Source: Lentisphaerota bacterium (GTDB lineage Bacteria; Verrucomicrobiota; Lentisphaeria; Oligosphaerales; JAFGRS01). Taken from it: a stretch of DNA of 5,020 nt. Positions within the stretch are counted from its first letter, which is position 1. Every line of letters begins with the position of its first letter. The notes below the pieces were generated by a model that saw nothing but the letters and a program-made list of their open reading frames with translations, had not been told where the DNA came from and did no database searches. Positions 1 through 5,020 of this stretch are shown here, piece after piece. Position numbers and translations under genes: made by a program. The stretch spans positions 1-5,020 of the forward strand of contig JAAYZO010000480.1 of NCBI GenBank assembly GCA_012514865.1. Direction: 5' to 3'.

Positions 1-2483
1 GCGCCGGCGGCGTCGCCGGCCAGGACGACCTCGTCGTCGCTGAAGACGCCATCGCCATTGCGGTCGCAGGCAACGCGGCCGGGGAGGGCCACGGCGTCGC
101 GGCGCAGGTCGACCTGCAGGAGCCCGTTGACCATACGCACACCCGCGGGGGTGGTCTCGACACGCACGCCATCGGGCGCGCCCGACGCCGCCACCGCGGG
201 CGCCGCCGAGCCGAACTCCAGAGCGAAGGGCAGGCTCGACGCGGCCGGCAGGGTCGCCCGGAAGTTCAGCAGGGACCACTTCACGGAGCCGTCCGGCCAG
301 CGCGCCTGGGTAGCGGCCTGCAGGGGCACCGGGTGGCCGTCGGGGTCGAGGAGGCTCACCCGGCTGGAGGCGGCCAGGACGCCGGCCGGGAAGGCCACCC
401 CCGCGGTCACCGGCCAGCCGCGGACCGCCTCGCCGGACGGGTTGATGACATGCAGGGGCACCCGCGTCAGGCGGGAGCCTTCCGGCACCCGCGGCGCCCG
501 GGCGCGGAAGCGCAGGCGCTCGGTGAGGGCGCCGCTGCCGTCGGGGCGGGGTGCGCTCACGGTGATGGTGTAGGCGCGTCCGGCTTCGAGGCCGTCGAGG
601 ACGACGCGGTGGTTGGCCACGGGGGTGTCTTCGGTGATGGTGCGATCGCCGAGGGTCACGGTGCAGGCAGCCGGCCAGGTGGTGATCCAGGTGAGTCGGA
701 CCGCATCGGTGCGGGGGCTGTCGCCCACCCAGAGGGGGGTCGTCTCGAGGTGCTGCATGGCGAGATGCCGCGGCCGGATCTCGGGGATGCGGGCAAGGAA
801 GAGGATATCCTCGACGCGGTAGCTGCCGCCGCTGTAGGGGGTACGCAGCTCGATGACGTCGCCCGCCTGGAGGTCCAGACGCGCCTCGCTGACGAAGAGC
901 TTGGTGCGGTTGTCATTCTCGGCAGCCACGGCCACGCCGAGGCGCTGGCCCTGTCGACGCAGCTCGATGACCTCGGTGCCGGGCTGGTCGTAGAGCAGCA
1001 CGGCGGGGTGGAAGGCGCCCGGGCGCGGGACCTTCACAAATATCCGCCCGCCGGGGGTGGTGCGGATCGCCGAGGGCATCTTGTACTCCGAGCCGAGGTC
1101 GTCCATGAAGCCCTCGAAGTCGCAGTTGCCGATCTTGACCACGGCATTGGCCGGGTCTGCCTTGACGCGGCGGATCAGGTCGAGGCCGCGGGTCATGGCC
1201 ATGCCCTGGCTGGCCTCGAGGCTCTCCAGGCCGCGGGGCAGGGGCCGGTCGACCGCGCCGGCGCTGTTGACCATGACGTCGCCGACGCGGTCGATGGCGG
1301 CGGCGGGGTTGCGGGTCTCGGAGAGGACGCTGATGCGGTACTGTGCACGGCCATCGGCGTGGTTCAGGGCCAGGTCGCTGCTGAGGTAAAGCCGCGGTCC
1401 GACGATGAGGCTGCGGAGTCCCGGGCCATTGCGGAACTGGCCATCGGGCGCGAAGGCGGTCATCCCGGGCCGGCCGTCGGCGCAGCCGAGCATATAGTCG
1501 ATGCCGGGGAGATTCGTGCGGCCGGTGGTCTGGTCGTTGTCGGCGTCGACATAGAGGATCAGGTTGGAGTTCTGCGTCGGGTAGTCGGCCTCGAACTCGA
1601 CGCACCAGACCCAGCGCTCGCCGCCGACACTGGCCACCGAGACCCGGCGCACGGTGCGCTGCGGGTGCTCGGCACGGGCGCGGGTGCGGGCGGGCACCGC
1701 AGGCGCGGTGGCGCTGTCAAAGACGACCTCGAAGGCCTCCGGCCGGGTCGGGTCAGTGCCGATCTGTGCCTCCTGGCTGTCGCTGAGGCCGTCGCCATCC
1801 TCGTCATTGGCCTGCGCCGTGCCGCCGAACGGGTTCACCTCGGGCTTGCGGGACTGGTCCTGCGCCGGCGCAGTCACGGCGAACCACCCGGTCGAGGCGA
1901 CCTCCTGGCGGGGCTCGAGCTGCTCACTGCGGGCCCAGGCGCGGGCCTGTGAGGCGCCGTCGACCTGAGCCAGGGTCATGTCGGTGCACAGGTAGACGCG
2001 GCGCCCATCGACGCCGAAGCGCGTCGGCGCCGGCCGTGAGCCCTCGCCGGTGGCGGTGTAGGCGTGGCACCACCGCCCGCCGTCGGAGAACCACAGGACG
2101 AAGTCGGTGCCCTGGAGTTCCGGGTGCCGCTGGCCGCGCTGGGGGTTGTTGTTGGCATCGATGTAGAGGAGGAGGTTCGAGTTCGCCGTCTCGTAGTCAT
2201 CGGCGAACTCGAGGATCCAGAGCCAGCGGTCGGCGGCGACGTGGGCGAGCGTGACACGTCGCAGGTCGCGACCGACTGCCGCGCCGGCCGGCGCTGTCGC
2301 GGCGGCCGGCGCCGACCACACCTCACGCGCCGCCTCGGCGCGCTGCGGGTCGGTCCCCAGGCGGTGTTCCAGGGCGTCGGGGAGGCCGTCGCCATCGCTG
2401 TCGGCCGCCGCGGCCGACGCTACCCACGCGGCAAGAGCGCAGAGGACAAGCACAGGGGCGCGACGGCTGAAAAGGCTCTTCAT
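1..2483 (-). CDS. Large secreted multidomain protein with duplicated Ca-loop modules and PcRGLX/YetA-like RIFT barrel (C-terminus outside window)
   Basis: The frame stays open from the ATG at 2483 to base 1 (827 codons), so the gene is cut by the left edge. Residues 1-27 form a Sec signal peptide: K2/R7/R8, a hydrophobic core at about 9-22, and a likely cleavage site after A27. Two tandem modules follow (about 28-190 and 227-392). Each opens with a thrombospondin-3-like calcium loop (DSDGDGLPDALE, DEDGDGLSDSQE) and continues into a beta-rich domain containing NSNL(L/I)LY(I/V)DA. Residues 393-572 are unassigned and end in a carbohydrate-module-like stretch (AGDVIELRTPYSGG). Residues 573-665 look like FnIII or a purple-acid-phosphatase N-domain. 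From about 672 the protein resembles the PcRGLX/YetA-like N-terminal RIFT barrel (VPLHVINPSGEAVRGWPVT, then WPDGSVKWSLL). Known members of that family include exo-rhamnogalacturonan lyases. The catalytic part would lie off the window, so lyase activity is inferred. The start is supported by GGGAGAG five bases upstream. Confidence 0.85.
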   Translation of the reverse strand, partial: MKSLFSRRAPVLVLCALAAWVASAAAADSDGDGLPDALEHRLGTDPQRAEAAREVWSAPAAATAPAGAAVGRDLRRVTLAHVAADRWLWILEFADDYETANSNLLLYIDANNNPQRGQRHPELQGTDFVLWFSDGGRWCHAYTATGEGSRPAPTRFGVDGRRVYLCTDMTLAQVDGASQARAWARSEQLEPRQEVASTGWFAVTAPAQDQSRKPEVNPFGGTAQANDEDGDGLSDSQEAQIGTDPTRPEAFEVVFDSATAPAVPARTRARAEHPQRTVRRVSVASVGGERWVWCVEFEADYPTQNSNLILYVDADNDQTTGRTNLPGIDYMLGCADGRPGMTAFAPDGQFRNGPGLRSLIVGPRLYLSSDLALNHADGRAQYRISVLSETRNPAAAIDRVGDVMVNSAGAVDRPLPRGLESLEASQGMAMTRGLDLIRRVKADPANAVVKIGNCDFEGFMDDLGSEYKMPSAIRTTPGGRIFVKVPRPGAFHPAVLLYDQPGTEVIELRRQGQRLGVAVAAENDNRTKLFVSEARLDLQAGDVIELRTPYSGGSYRVEDILFLARIPEIRPRHLAMQHLETTPLWVGDSPRTDAVRLTWITTWPAACTVTLGDRTITEDTPVANHRVVLDGLEAGRAYTITVSAPRPDGSGALTERLRFRARAPRVPEGSRLTRVPLHVINPSGEAVRGWPVTAGVAFPAGVLAASSRVSLLDPDGHPVPLQAATQARWPDGSVKWSLLNFRATLPAASSLPFALEFGSAAPAVAASGAPDGVRVETTPAGVRMVNGLLQVDLRRDAVALPGRVACDRNGDGVFSDDEVVLAGDAAG
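1308..1805 (-). repeat. Second copy of an internal tandem-duplicated module (residues 227-392)
   Basis: This segment repeats the architecture encoded at 1914-2402 (residues 28-190). Shared landmarks, in the same order, are a calcium loop of the form D-x-D-G-D-G-L-x-D-x-x-E followed by GTDP, then RRV(T/S), RW(L/V)W, EF-x-x-DY-x-T-x-NSNL, LY(I/V)DA-(N/D)-N, and an aromatic-Y-L-x-(T/S)D motif near the end. The copies have diverged: the first reads NNNPQRGQ where the second reads DNDQTTGR. It is therefore an old duplication rather than a recent nucleotide repeat. The spacer between the copies (about 191-226) has no recognisable motif. Confidence 0.75.
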
Positions 2484-2488
2484 GGCGG

Positions 2489-2495
2489 CTCTCCC
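2489..2495 (-). promoter_or_regulatory. Ribosome binding site of the large secreted protein
   Basis: On the minus strand GGGAGAG lies five bases before the ATG at 2483. It fixes the start immediately ahead of a well-formed signal peptide. No convincing -35/-10 pair was found in the roughly 120 bases further upstream. Confidence 0.6.
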
Positions 2496-2644
2496 AGGGC
2501 GGCATGACCGGAGCGGACCCGACAGCGTTGACGGGTCGAAGGTAGTCCCGCCGTGGCTCCCACGATAGCGCCGTTGCGGCGAACGTCCAGCGCAGGCCGG
2601 GCCGGCTCACGGCTGTTTGAAGATCGCGGCGGCGCTCACTCCGT

Positions 2645-2664
2645 CACCCTGGAGGGGTGCCAGA
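2645..2664. repeat. 20-bp direct repeat, copy 1
   Basis: CACCCTGGAGGGGTGCCAGA is identical to the copy at 2721-2740, with starts 76 bp apart. The unit is itself partly palindromic: CACCC can pair with GGGTG to form a small hairpin. The bases just outside the two copies differ (T before and T after this one; G before and A after the other), so the match is exactly 20 bp. Confidence 0.9.
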
Positions 2665-2670
2665 TCGTAG

Positions 2671-2699
2671 CCGGGGGTCGCGCGCAGCCCGACCCCCGG
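2671..2699. repeat. Perfect 10-bp inverted repeat (central hairpin of the 149-bp element)
   Basis: CCGGGGGTCG (2671-2680) and CGACCCCCGG (2690-2699) are perfect reverse complements separated by nine bases. The stem is almost all G-C and would be very stable in RNA or single-stranded DNA. No T-tract follows on either strand, so it is not a standard intrinsic terminator. Confidence 0.85.
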
Positions 2700-2720
2700 A
2701 AACGCGGATTGCACGCCATG

Positions 2721-2740
2721 CACCCTGGAGGGGTGCCAGA
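2721..2740. repeat. 20-bp direct repeat, copy 2
   Basis: This is an exact copy of 2645-2664 in the same orientation, eight bases inside the right-hand terminal inverted repeat. The same orientation of both copies, inside inverted ends, means the element as a whole is not a simple large palindrome. Confidence 0.9.
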
Positions 2741-2792
2741 ACCGGACTTTCAAACAGCCCTGACGTGGCCGCGCCGGCGGGGTGGCTTCGGG

Positions 2793-2808
2793 TTAATTAA
2801 GGTATAGG
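2793..2808 (+). promoter_or_regulatory. Possible promoter region of the prepilin-like gene
   Basis: TTAATTAA (2793-2800) followed by TATAGG (2803-2808) is the only clearly AT-rich stretch in this part of the window and lies about 110 bases before the prepilin-like start. TATAGG could serve as a -10 box with four of six consensus positions. No good -35 is visible at the expected distance (about 2780-2785 reads GGGTGG), so this is tentative. Confidence 0.3.
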
Positions 2809-2840
2809 GTGTGGCGTGGCCGCGGGTGCCGCCCGATCTG

Positions 2841-2872
2841 GAGACCGGACCGCGGGCGTTTCCGCGGGTCTC
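2841..2872 (+). promoter_or_regulatory. Stem-loop in the 5' leader of the prepilin-like gene
   Basis: GAGAC (2841-2845) pairs with GTCTC (2868-2872), and CCGCGG (2850-2855) pairs with CCGCGG (2862-2867) around the loop GCGTTT. A four-base bulge (CGGA) lies on the left side. The hairpin ends 47 bases before the start codon. It could affect mRNA stability or translation. It has no U-tract and matches no riboswitch class I recognise. Confidence 0.35.
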
Positions 2873-2908
2873 TGCCTGCGGCGAGTGGTGTTTGTCGGGG
2901 TCGTATCT

Positions 2909-2913
2909 GAGGG
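2909..2913 (+). promoter_or_regulatory. Ribosome binding site of the prepilin-like gene
   Basis: GAGGG lies six bases before the ATG at 2920. It supports that start, which gives the short basic leader expected of a prepilin. Confidence 0.6.
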
Positions 2914-2919
2914 CACATC

Positions 2920-3576
2920 ATGACGACGAGGCGTTTCACTCTGATTGAGCTGTTGGTGGTGATTGCGATCATTGCGATCCTGGCGGCGATGCTGCTGCCG
3001 GCGCTGGCGCAGGCGCGTGAGAAGGCGCGTCAGTCGAGCTGCCAGAACAACCTGAAGCAGATCGGCCTGGCCTGGGTGATCTACATCGACGACCAGGAGG
3101 GCGAGCGCCTGCCGCCCCTGTACCTGGTCAACGCCGGCGGCGAGTCTCTCGGCTACTACCACACCCCCGAACTGCTCCATCCGTACACTCAGGACGCCAA
3201 GGTGTGGACCTGCCCGTCGAGTATCACCGGACAGGGGGGCTTCGACTGGGGCATCAGTTGCACCTACGGCTACAACCAGAGCCGCTTTGTGAGCATCACG
3301 CCGAACTTCGATGCGGGGCTGGCACGGGGGCGGATCGAGAACACCAGCGGCACCATCGTCTTCATCGATGACGAGAACCTCTACGCGGGGCCCTACAGCC
3401 CGGCCGTGGCGAGCGGCTTCAACCCGAATCAGGATGTGCTGAACTCGCCGTCGGACTATACCAGCACCCGCGCCAGCAACCGCCACGGCGCCAAGTACAA
3501 CATCCTCTGGGCCGACGGCCACGTCAGTTCGCCGGGCATGACGAAGTACCGCGACTGGTCCTACGTCGCCGACTGA
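2920..3576 (+). CDS. Prepilin-like (type II pseudopilin-type) protein with H-X9-DG motif, DUF1559-like
   Basis: This complete 218-residue protein has an N-terminal prepilin signature: a short basic leader MTTRR, then FTLIE with the conserved Glu at residue 10, running into a hydrophobic helix to about residue 30 (LLVVIAIIAILAAMLLPAL) and the family-typical QAREKARQSSCQNNLKQIGLA. Near the C-terminus, H189 followed by exactly nine residues and D199-G200 forms the H-X9-DG signature seen in DUF1559-type proteins, which are greatly expanded in Planctomycetota, Lentisphaerota, Verrucomicrobiota and Armatimonadota. Such proteins are expected to be inserted in the inner membrane and possibly processed by a prepilin peptidase into surface or secretion-related fibres; their exact role is unknown. 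The residue before F6 is Arg, not the classical Gly. Cysteines are at 41, 98 (VWTCPS) and 114. The length is normal to slightly short for the family. No pilus-assembly genes are nearby. Confidence 0.92.
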   Translation: MTTRRFTLIELLVVIAIIAILAAMLLPALAQAREKARQSSCQNNLKQIGLAWVIYIDDQEGERLPPLYLVNAGGESLGYYHTPELLHPYTQDAKVWTCPSSITGQGGFDWGISCTYGYNQSRFVSITPNFDAGLARGRIENTSGTIVFIDDENLYAGPYSPAVASGFNPNQDVLNSPSDYTSTRASNRHGAKYNILWADGHVSSPGMTKYRDWSYVAD

Positions 3577-3582
3577 GGTCTG

Positions 3583-3602
3583 CGGCCCAGCCGGCCGGGC
3601 CG
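3583..3602. other. Weak GC stem-loop just after the prepilin-like gene
   Basis: CGGCCC (3583-3588) and GGGCCG (3597-3602) can form a six-base stem seven bases after the stop codon, with an eight-base loop. There is no T-tract on either side, so it is at best a factor-assisted termination or RNA-stabilising structure. The rest of the convergent gap to 3784 shows no gene, RNA or clear terminator. Confidence 0.25.
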
Positions 3603-3784
3603 AGGGCATGGCAGCCAGGGTGCCCTCAGGTGGTGCCCGGCGCCGTCCGCGGACCTGGCTTTCCGGCGGTGCAGTGACCCCCTTTGCCCGTGGCGTCTGG
3701 GCGGCCGTCGTCCGACTGATGGCGCCGCGGCGTGTCTCGTCGCGCCTTTCCGGCGGCTGGCCTGCCCGGGGAGCGTTTCCAGTA

Positions 3785-4618
3785 TCAGGGCGCTGCTGGC
3801 GGGCTCTCCTCGCCGGCGGCCTCTGCCTGTTCGGCGATGTCCTGAGCGCGGATGGCGGGGTGGTGGTAGCGCCGGCGGTTGGCGCCGAGGCCGCGCATGC
3901 GGATGGCGCCGACCGGGCACCACTGCAGGCAGGCGCTACAGGCCTCACAGCGGTCCCCCCAGCGCGGCGCGTCGCCCTCGATGGTGATATTGCCCACCGG
4001 GCAGACGGTGGCGCAGAGGCCGCAGGCGGTGCAGTGCCGGCCGACGGTGAAGTGCCGTGCCGTGTGGGCCAGTTGCCGCTGCGCGTCGTGGTGCATACGC
4101 TGTCCGATCCAGGCCAGGGGTGCCATGCTGTCTTCGCGGATGCCGCGTCGGCCCTCGCGCACTGCCTCGGCGATACCGGCGATGCGCGCGTCGGCCCGAT
4201 CGAGGAGGGCGCCGTCGCCGCCCCAGGCGAAGCTGCGGTTCACGGGGGCGAAGTTGCCCGGCATGCGCAGGGTCCACCCGGCCGCCAGGCTGGCGCCGCG
4301 GCGAGTCAGGATATCGGCGGCGATGCGATGCACCGCGCCCGGCGTGCGTGCCGCTGTGGCGACGGCGAAGAGGTAGGCGTCGGGTGCGAGGGGCATCGTC
4401 TCGAGGAAGCGCTCCACGGCCGCCGGCAGGCCGAAGGCGTAGACCGGGAAGACCACGCCGACGACGGCCGCCGGCGGTGGCGGCAGGCGCTGCGCCGCGG
4501 TCACCGGCATGAGGCGTGCCTCGCCGAGGGCCGCCGCCAGAGCGCGTGCGGCCGCCAGGGAGTTGCCGGTGCCGGAGAACCAGAAGAGGTGGGTGCCGGG
4601 CGCCATGCTGGCCGTCAT
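3785..4618 (-). CDS. EFR1-family ferredoxin: flavodoxin-like domain fused to a 2x[4Fe-4S] ferredoxin
   Basis: This complete 277-residue protein begins with a flavodoxin-like fold. Residues 14-20 (FSGTGNS) are the FMN-phosphate loop, followed by VVGVVFPVYAFGLP (52-65), a strand-loop typical of this family. The C-terminal part carries two classical 4Fe-4S sites: C196/C199/C202/C206 (CTACGLCATVCPVG) and C224/C227/C230/C234 (CEACSACLQWCPVG). The following RRRYHHPAI (248-256) also fits EFR1 proteins. All FMN-loop and cysteine ligands are present, so it should be a functional cytoplasmic electron carrier or oxidoreductase. Its partner and substrate are unknown for the family. The start at 4618 is supported by AGGGGA (4627-4632) eight bases upstream; an internal ATG at residue 5 is possible. 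It lies 63 bases after the USP-domain gene on the same strand, so co-transcription is likely. The length is close to that expected for the family. Confidence 0.92.
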   Translation of the reverse strand: MTASMAPGTHLFWFSGTGNSLAAARALAAALGEARLMPVTAAQRLPPPPAAVVGVVFPVYAFGLPAAVERFLETMPLAPDAYLFAVATAARTPGAVHRIAADILTRRGASLAAGWTLRMPGNFAPVNRSFAWGGDGALLDRADARIAGIAEAVREGRRGIREDSMAPLAWIGQRMHHDAQRQLAHTARHFTVGRHCTACGLCATVCPVGNITIEGDAPRWGDRCEACSACLQWCPVGAIRMRGLGANRRRYHHPAIRAQDIAEQAEAAGEESPPAAP

Positions 4619-4626
4619 CGTCAGGA

Positions 4627-4632
4627 TCCCCT
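4627..4632 (-). promoter_or_regulatory. Ribosome binding site of the EFR1-type gene
   Basis: AGGGGA on the minus strand lies eight bases before the ATG at 4618. It favours that start over the in-frame ATG four codons later. Confidence 0.5.
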
Positions 4633-4648
4633 GTTGACCGGCTCACGT

Positions 4649-4664
4649 CGCCGCGACGGCGGCG
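4649..4664. other. GC hairpin between the USP-domain gene and the EFR1 gene
   Basis: CGCCGC (4649-4654) and GCGGCG (4659-4664) form a perfect six-base stem with a four-base loop inside the 63-base gap. No T-tract follows, so it does not argue for a full terminator. It could modulate read-through or protect a processed mRNA end. Confidence 0.35.
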
Positions 4665-4681
4665 CGAGGCCGGCGTTGTTG

Positions 4682-5020
4682 TCAGAACCAGCGGTTCAGC
4701 CAGGAGGCCATCGGCCGGGCGGCGCGCACCATGATCAGGGCACCGCTGAAGCGCTGCGAGAGGGCCTCTGCCGGCGGGCGCAGGGCCAGGCGGGTGACGC
4801 CTCGTGACCGCGTGGCGCCGACGATGACCAGGTCGGCCTCGCGGCTGGCCTCGGCGAGGGTCCCGAAGAGGTCGCGGCTGACGCGGATCTCGTTGGTGAT
4901 GCGGTGGCGCGGCAGGGCGAGGGTGTCGGCCTGGCGGTCCACGGTCTCGTCGAGGGCCGGTGCGGCCTGGCCCGGCGGGACGACGGTGAGGACCCGGATG
5001 TGGCCCTCGGCGGGGTCAGC
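4682..5020 (-). CDS. C-terminal part of a universal-stress-protein (UspA-like) domain protein, cut by the right edge
   Basis: The frame is open from base 5020 to the TGA at 4682-4684, giving 112 residues of C-terminus. The reading begins in a beta-strand typical of the USP fold (HIRVLTVVP), continues through DLFGTLAEASREADLVIVGATRSRG, and ends with a final strand ALIMVR and a short aromatic tail (ASWLNRWF). In USP domains the nucleotide-binding motif is G-x2-G-x9-G-[ST]. Here the final G-[ST] position reads RP (LALRPPAEAL), so ATP binding is doubtful. A GTG at 4942 is in frame, but conserved-looking USP sequence continues upstream of it, so it is unlikely to be the true start. The gene could encode a stand-alone or tandem USP. 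It could also encode a transporter (APC permease or cation/proton antiporter) with a cytoplasmic USP tail, as the degenerate motif suggests. Confidence 0.75.
   Translation of the reverse strand, partial: ADPAEGHIRVLTVVPPGQAAPALDETVDRQADTLALPRHRITNEIRVSRDLFGTLAEASREADLVIVGATRSRGVTRLALRPPAEALSQRFSGALIMVRAARPMASWLNRWF

Larger units (their letters stand above)
2611..2759. mobile_element. 149-bp element with terminal inverted repeats, paired direct repeats and central hairpin (MITE/REP-like, no coding capacity)
   Basis: GGCTGTTTGAA at 2611-2621 is the exact reverse complement of TTCAAACAGCC at 2749-2759, giving perfect 11-bp ends. Inside are two identical 20-bp direct repeats (2645-2664 and 2721-2740) that flank a perfect 10-bp inverted repeat (arms 2671-2680 and 2690-2699, 9-base loop). 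The element lies wholly between divergent genes and has no convincing reading frame. Its size, ends and internal folding fit a non-autonomous mobile element or REP/BIME-like repeat. A structured RNA or regulatory element is an alternative. No clear target duplication is present: the flanks CTCAC (2606-2610) and CTGAC (2760-2764) match at four of five bases. The structure is seen directly; the mobile-element label is inference. Confidence 0.55.

Noticed and set aside
333..1952. Plus-strand open frame of 539 residues
   Set aside because: It lies antisense to the secreted protein, is rich in low-complexity Ala/Gly/Val/Asp, and has no recognisable domain. The minus-strand frame has a signal peptide, repeats and domain motifs. 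GC-rich codon bias explains the long open shadow.
2433..2450. Lipoprotein signal (Cys at residue 15 of the secreted protein)
   Set aside because: The residues before C15 (LVL) do not fit a lipobox with a small residue at -1. A normal AAA|D cleavage site follows at residues 25-28.
2645..2740. CRISPR-like repeat pair
   Set aside because: There are only two copies, the spacer of about 56 bases contains a perfect hairpin, and no cas genes are present.
2606..2764. Target-site duplication flanking the element (CTCAC / CTGAC)
   Set aside because: The match is only four of five bases, which can easily arise by chance, so it is not counted as evidence of transposition.
2553..2807. Plus-strand open frame of 84 residues spanning the structured element
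   Set aside because: It is composed almost entirely of the inverted and direct repeats, has no ribosome binding site or recognisable domain, and is better explained as accidental translation of the element.
3577..3784. Bidirectional intrinsic terminator between the convergent genes
   Set aside because: Only a weak GC stem without a T-tract is visible. No hairpin plus T-run was found on either strand.
2797..3948. Minus-strand open frame of 383 residues
   Set aside because: It runs antisense through the prepilin-like gene and across the convergent gap, is Arg/Pro/Ala-rich, and has no recognisable domain.
3608..4807. Plus-strand open frame of 399 residues
   Set aside because: It is antisense to the EFR1-type gene, whose FMN loop and eight cysteine ligands are intact. 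The plus frame shows no motif and is a GC-rich shadow.

Overview
The window is very GC-rich, with codon third positions almost all G or C. It contains a prepilin-like H-X9-DG (DUF1559-type) protein and a large secreted protein ending in a domain that resembles the N-terminal RIFT barrel of PcRGLX/YetA-type rhamnogalacturonan lyases. This pairing is typical of polysaccharide-degrading PVC-superphylum bacteria (Planctomycetota, Lentisphaerota, Kiritimatiellota) and of allied groups such as Armatimonadota and Hydrogenedentota. The phylum cannot be fixed from this window alone. No rRNA, tRNA, CRISPR array or transposase gene is visible.

Layout. (1) Bases 1-2483, minus strand: the first 827 codons of one large secreted protein whose C-terminus lies beyond the left edge. 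It has a signal peptide, two tandem copies of a module made of a thrombospondin-3-like calcium loop plus a beta-rich domain, an unassigned beta-rich region, an FnIII-like domain, and the start of a PcRGLX/YetA-like barrel with an embedded EF-hand-like loop. (2) Bases 2484-2919: a divergent intergenic region. It holds a compact 149-bp element (2611-2759) with perfect 11-bp terminal inverted repeats, two identical 20-bp direct repeats and a perfect 10-bp central hairpin. It also holds a possible promoter and a leader hairpin for the next gene. (3) Bases 2920-3576, plus strand: a complete prepilin-like protein with an H-X9-DG signature. (4) Bases 3577-3784: a short convergent gap with no convincing terminator. 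(5) Bases 3785-4618, minus strand: a complete EFR1-type flavodoxin/2x[4Fe-4S] ferredoxin fusion. (6) Bases 4682-5020, minus strand: the C-terminal end of a protein with a universal-stress-protein-like domain, cut by the right edge, probably in one transcription unit with the EFR1 gene.

How the parts fit. The secreted lyase-like protein and the prepilin-like protein are divergently transcribed, and both point to an extracellular or cell-surface role, plausibly polysaccharide capture and breakdown. The EFR1/USP pair looks like a separate redox/stress or transport unit. The strongest candidate for something undescribed is the 149-bp structured element between the two divergent genes. The second is the unusual domain chain of the large secreted protein.
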